A DNA stretch of 13,555 nt. Origin: AWTP1-13 sp035762425 (GTDB lineage: Bacteria > Pseudomonadota > Alphaproteobacteria > Rhizobiales > Hyphomicrobiaceae). The stretch spans positions 1-13,555 of the forward strand of contig DASTOW010000310.1 in assembly GCA_035762425.1 (NCBI GenBank), given 5' to 3'. A program made the position numbers and the translations under genes. Below are positions 12,377 to 13,555 of this stretch, in pieces. The stretch's first letter is position 1; each line of letters starts with the position of its first letter. Under the pieces are notes generated by a model. It made no database searches. It saw only the letters and a list, made by a program, of their open reading frames with translations, and was not told the origin of the DNA.

Positions 12377-13555
12377 ATGTCAGTTCTGCGTCTCCTCAGC
12401 CTCGCAGCCGTCCTCGTGCTGGCCTGCGTTGGTCAGGGGTGGGCTCAATTCGCCTCCATGGGTCCTGCCCTCGTTGAAGACCTCAGGGATGTCGAGGTGC
12501 AAAGACAGCTGATCGCCCTCGGCGTCCTCGATGCGACAGCGGGGCGTGCATCTCACCCCGATCTGAGCAAAGCCGTGGCGTGGTTTCGCAGAGCATACAA
12601 ATCTCCCGAGAGTGTGGGACCGCTGACGCCTGGCGAGAGGCAGCAGCTGAAGGATGCTTACGCACAATTCGTTACCAGGACTGACCTGAAGGCAGTGCCC
12701 TACAGGGACACGAAGACCAACACCGAGATCACGCTACGTGTGCCCGCGGCATTCGTGGGGAGCACCCCGCAGAAATCTGTCGGAGAGAATGACAGCGACT
12801 GGCAGGAGTTCCGGGATAGCGACAACAAGGTGTCGGTCGGACCGGAAATTCATCTGCTGGCCGACTTCACGCCGATTGCGCTGTTCAGGGATCGCATCAT
12901 GAAGGTGTCCCTGAACTACAAGCATCTGCATTTGACATCCGAAGAGTTCGCCGCCGAGGGGGAGACCGGCGGCGATGAAGACGGGTACATCTCATCCAAC
13001 ATGGTCCTCACCTCCAAGGACAGGCTGAAGGGAGTGTTCGTGCGCTATGCCAAGAAGCCCCCAGCGTCGTTTGAGGTACCGGACTTTCTGGTGCCCGTAG
13101 TTGCGACCGAACCCGCGTCCTCGCGGGGGGCTCAATCGGATGCGAAGACCCGAGGCTGGCAACTGCTGATGCAGGGCGTCACCAATCTCGTGATGACCGA
13201 CTTCCCCTTCGATGAAAACGGTTGGGAACGCGTGAGCACGCGGCCCTGCCCGCAGGAAGTCGGCGGGGTACGGCGGGTCTTGTTCGGCACCGACCGCAAA
13301 GTGAGGAGCGCGGGCAACCAGAAAGGCGGACCCATTGCCGATCCCGATGCCCTGTTTGAGAACGCTTCGGGCAACCAGCTGCACTTGGGCTGCGCCTATG
13401 TTTCCGTGCCCACGACCGAGGTCAAAAAATCTGGCGACCTGGGGCAAAGTAAAATTACAGAGTACCGATTGCTCCACTCCACCAAGAAGGCCGACCTTGG
13501 CGATCAGCTGTTCCTAGCCGATGAGGTGGCGCAGAGCGCGCAGATGCCGACCAGG
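12377..13555 (+). CDS. Exported protein of unknown function, N-terminal 393 residues (runs off right edge)
   Basis: The frame is open from ATG 12377 to the last base with no stop. GAGGGAG lies eight bases upstream. Residues 1-23 are a signal peptide (hydrophobic SLAAVLVLACVG core, likely cut after GWA at 23); Cys17 sits in a poor lipobox, so lipoprotein processing is less likely. Residues 41-95 (VEVQRQLIALGVLD ... VGPLTPGERQQL) have the spacing of a diverged peptidoglycan-binding type 1 domain: a Q-xx-L-xx-L-G helix, a W-F-R-R helix, then an L-T-P-x-E helix. The rest (about 96-393) is mixed beta-rich sequence without a family I recognise, with two cysteines in the last third (in RPCPQE and LGCAY) that could pair. 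It is probably periplasmic. No partner gene is seen in the window. Confidence 0.8.
   Translation, partial: MSVLRLLSLAAVLVLACVGQGWAQFASMGPALVEDLRDVEVQRQLIALGVLDATAGRASHPDLSKAVAWFRRAYKSPESVGPLTPGERQQLKDAYAQFVTRTDLKAVPYRDTKTNTEITLRVPAAFVGSTPQKSVGENDSDWQEFRDSDNKVSVGPEIHLLADFTPIALFRDRIMKVSLNYKHLHLTSEEFAAEGETGGDEDGYISSNMVLTSKDRLKGVFVRYAKKPPASFEVPDFLVPVVATEPASSRGAQSDAKTRGWQLLMQGVTNLVMTDFPFDENGWERVSTRPCPQEVGGVRRVLFGTDRKVRSAGNQKGGPIADPDALFENASGNQLHLGCAYVSVPTTEVKKSGDLGQSKITEYRLLHSTKKADLGDQLFLADEVAQSAQMPTR

Noticed and set aside
12292..12512. Two small plus-strand frames (12292-12477 and 12330-12512) near the exported protein start
   Set aside because: They overlap the ATG 12377 gene in other frames; only the latter has a ribosome site, a signal peptide and an unbroken 393-codon frame.
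1..13555. Prophage, insertion sequence, CRISPR array or defence island
   Set aside because: There is no transposase, integrase, regularly spaced repeat or recognised defence domain; most genes are housekeeping or widespread families.

Overview
The window looks like chromosomal DNA of a GC-rich alphaproteobacterium, most likely Hyphomicrobiales (Rhizobiales). Three things point there: the gene order trpC-moaC-moeA-lexA on one strand, an alphaproteobacterial SOS box (GTTC-N7-GTTC) inside the lexA promoter, and small palindromic intergenic repeats of the kind common in Bradyrhizobium-like genomes. Assignments rest on reading the translated sequence and remembered family motifs; no database search was possible.

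Layout. (1) 1-578, minus strand: a specialised acyl carrier protein followed by the first 83 codons of a FabF-type beta-ketoacyl-ACP synthase that runs off the left edge. (2) 887-3060, plus strand, divergent from it: a long-chain acyl-CoA ligase whose stop overlaps the start of a MerR-family regulator (ATGA), so the two are surely co-transcribed. (3) 3385-4904, plus: an LtrA-family membrane protein and an 89-residue membrane protein. (4) 5008-8649, minus: trpC, moaC, moeA and lexA, covering tryptophan synthesis, molybdenum cofactor synthesis and SOS control. Each of the three gaps (132-151 bp) holds a structured element: a hairpin repeat, a palindromic repeat and the LexA-controlled lexA promoter. 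(5) 8746-10657: a GNAT acetyltransferase (minus) divergent from a hotdog thioesterase plus TSUP transporter pair (plus), with a perfect 20-bp palindrome between them. (6) 10765-11343, minus: an exported M15-type peptidase with a very basic linker. (7) 11686-13555, plus: a small lysine-rich protein of unknown function and the first 393 codons of an exported protein of unknown function, open at the right edge.

How the genes work together. The ACP and ketosynthase build an acyl chain, while the divergent ligase activates free fatty acids under probable control of its own MerR regulator, so the left third is lipid metabolism. The middle is conserved housekeeping. The right third is a set of unrelated transport, envelope and unknown genes. 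I see no phage, insertion sequence, CRISPR, tRNA or rRNA, and no strong case for a wholly new multi-gene system. The best leads are the complete LexA-regulated promoter, the dispersed palindromic repeats, the divergent palindrome at 9394-9413 and the uncharacterised proteins at 11686-13555.
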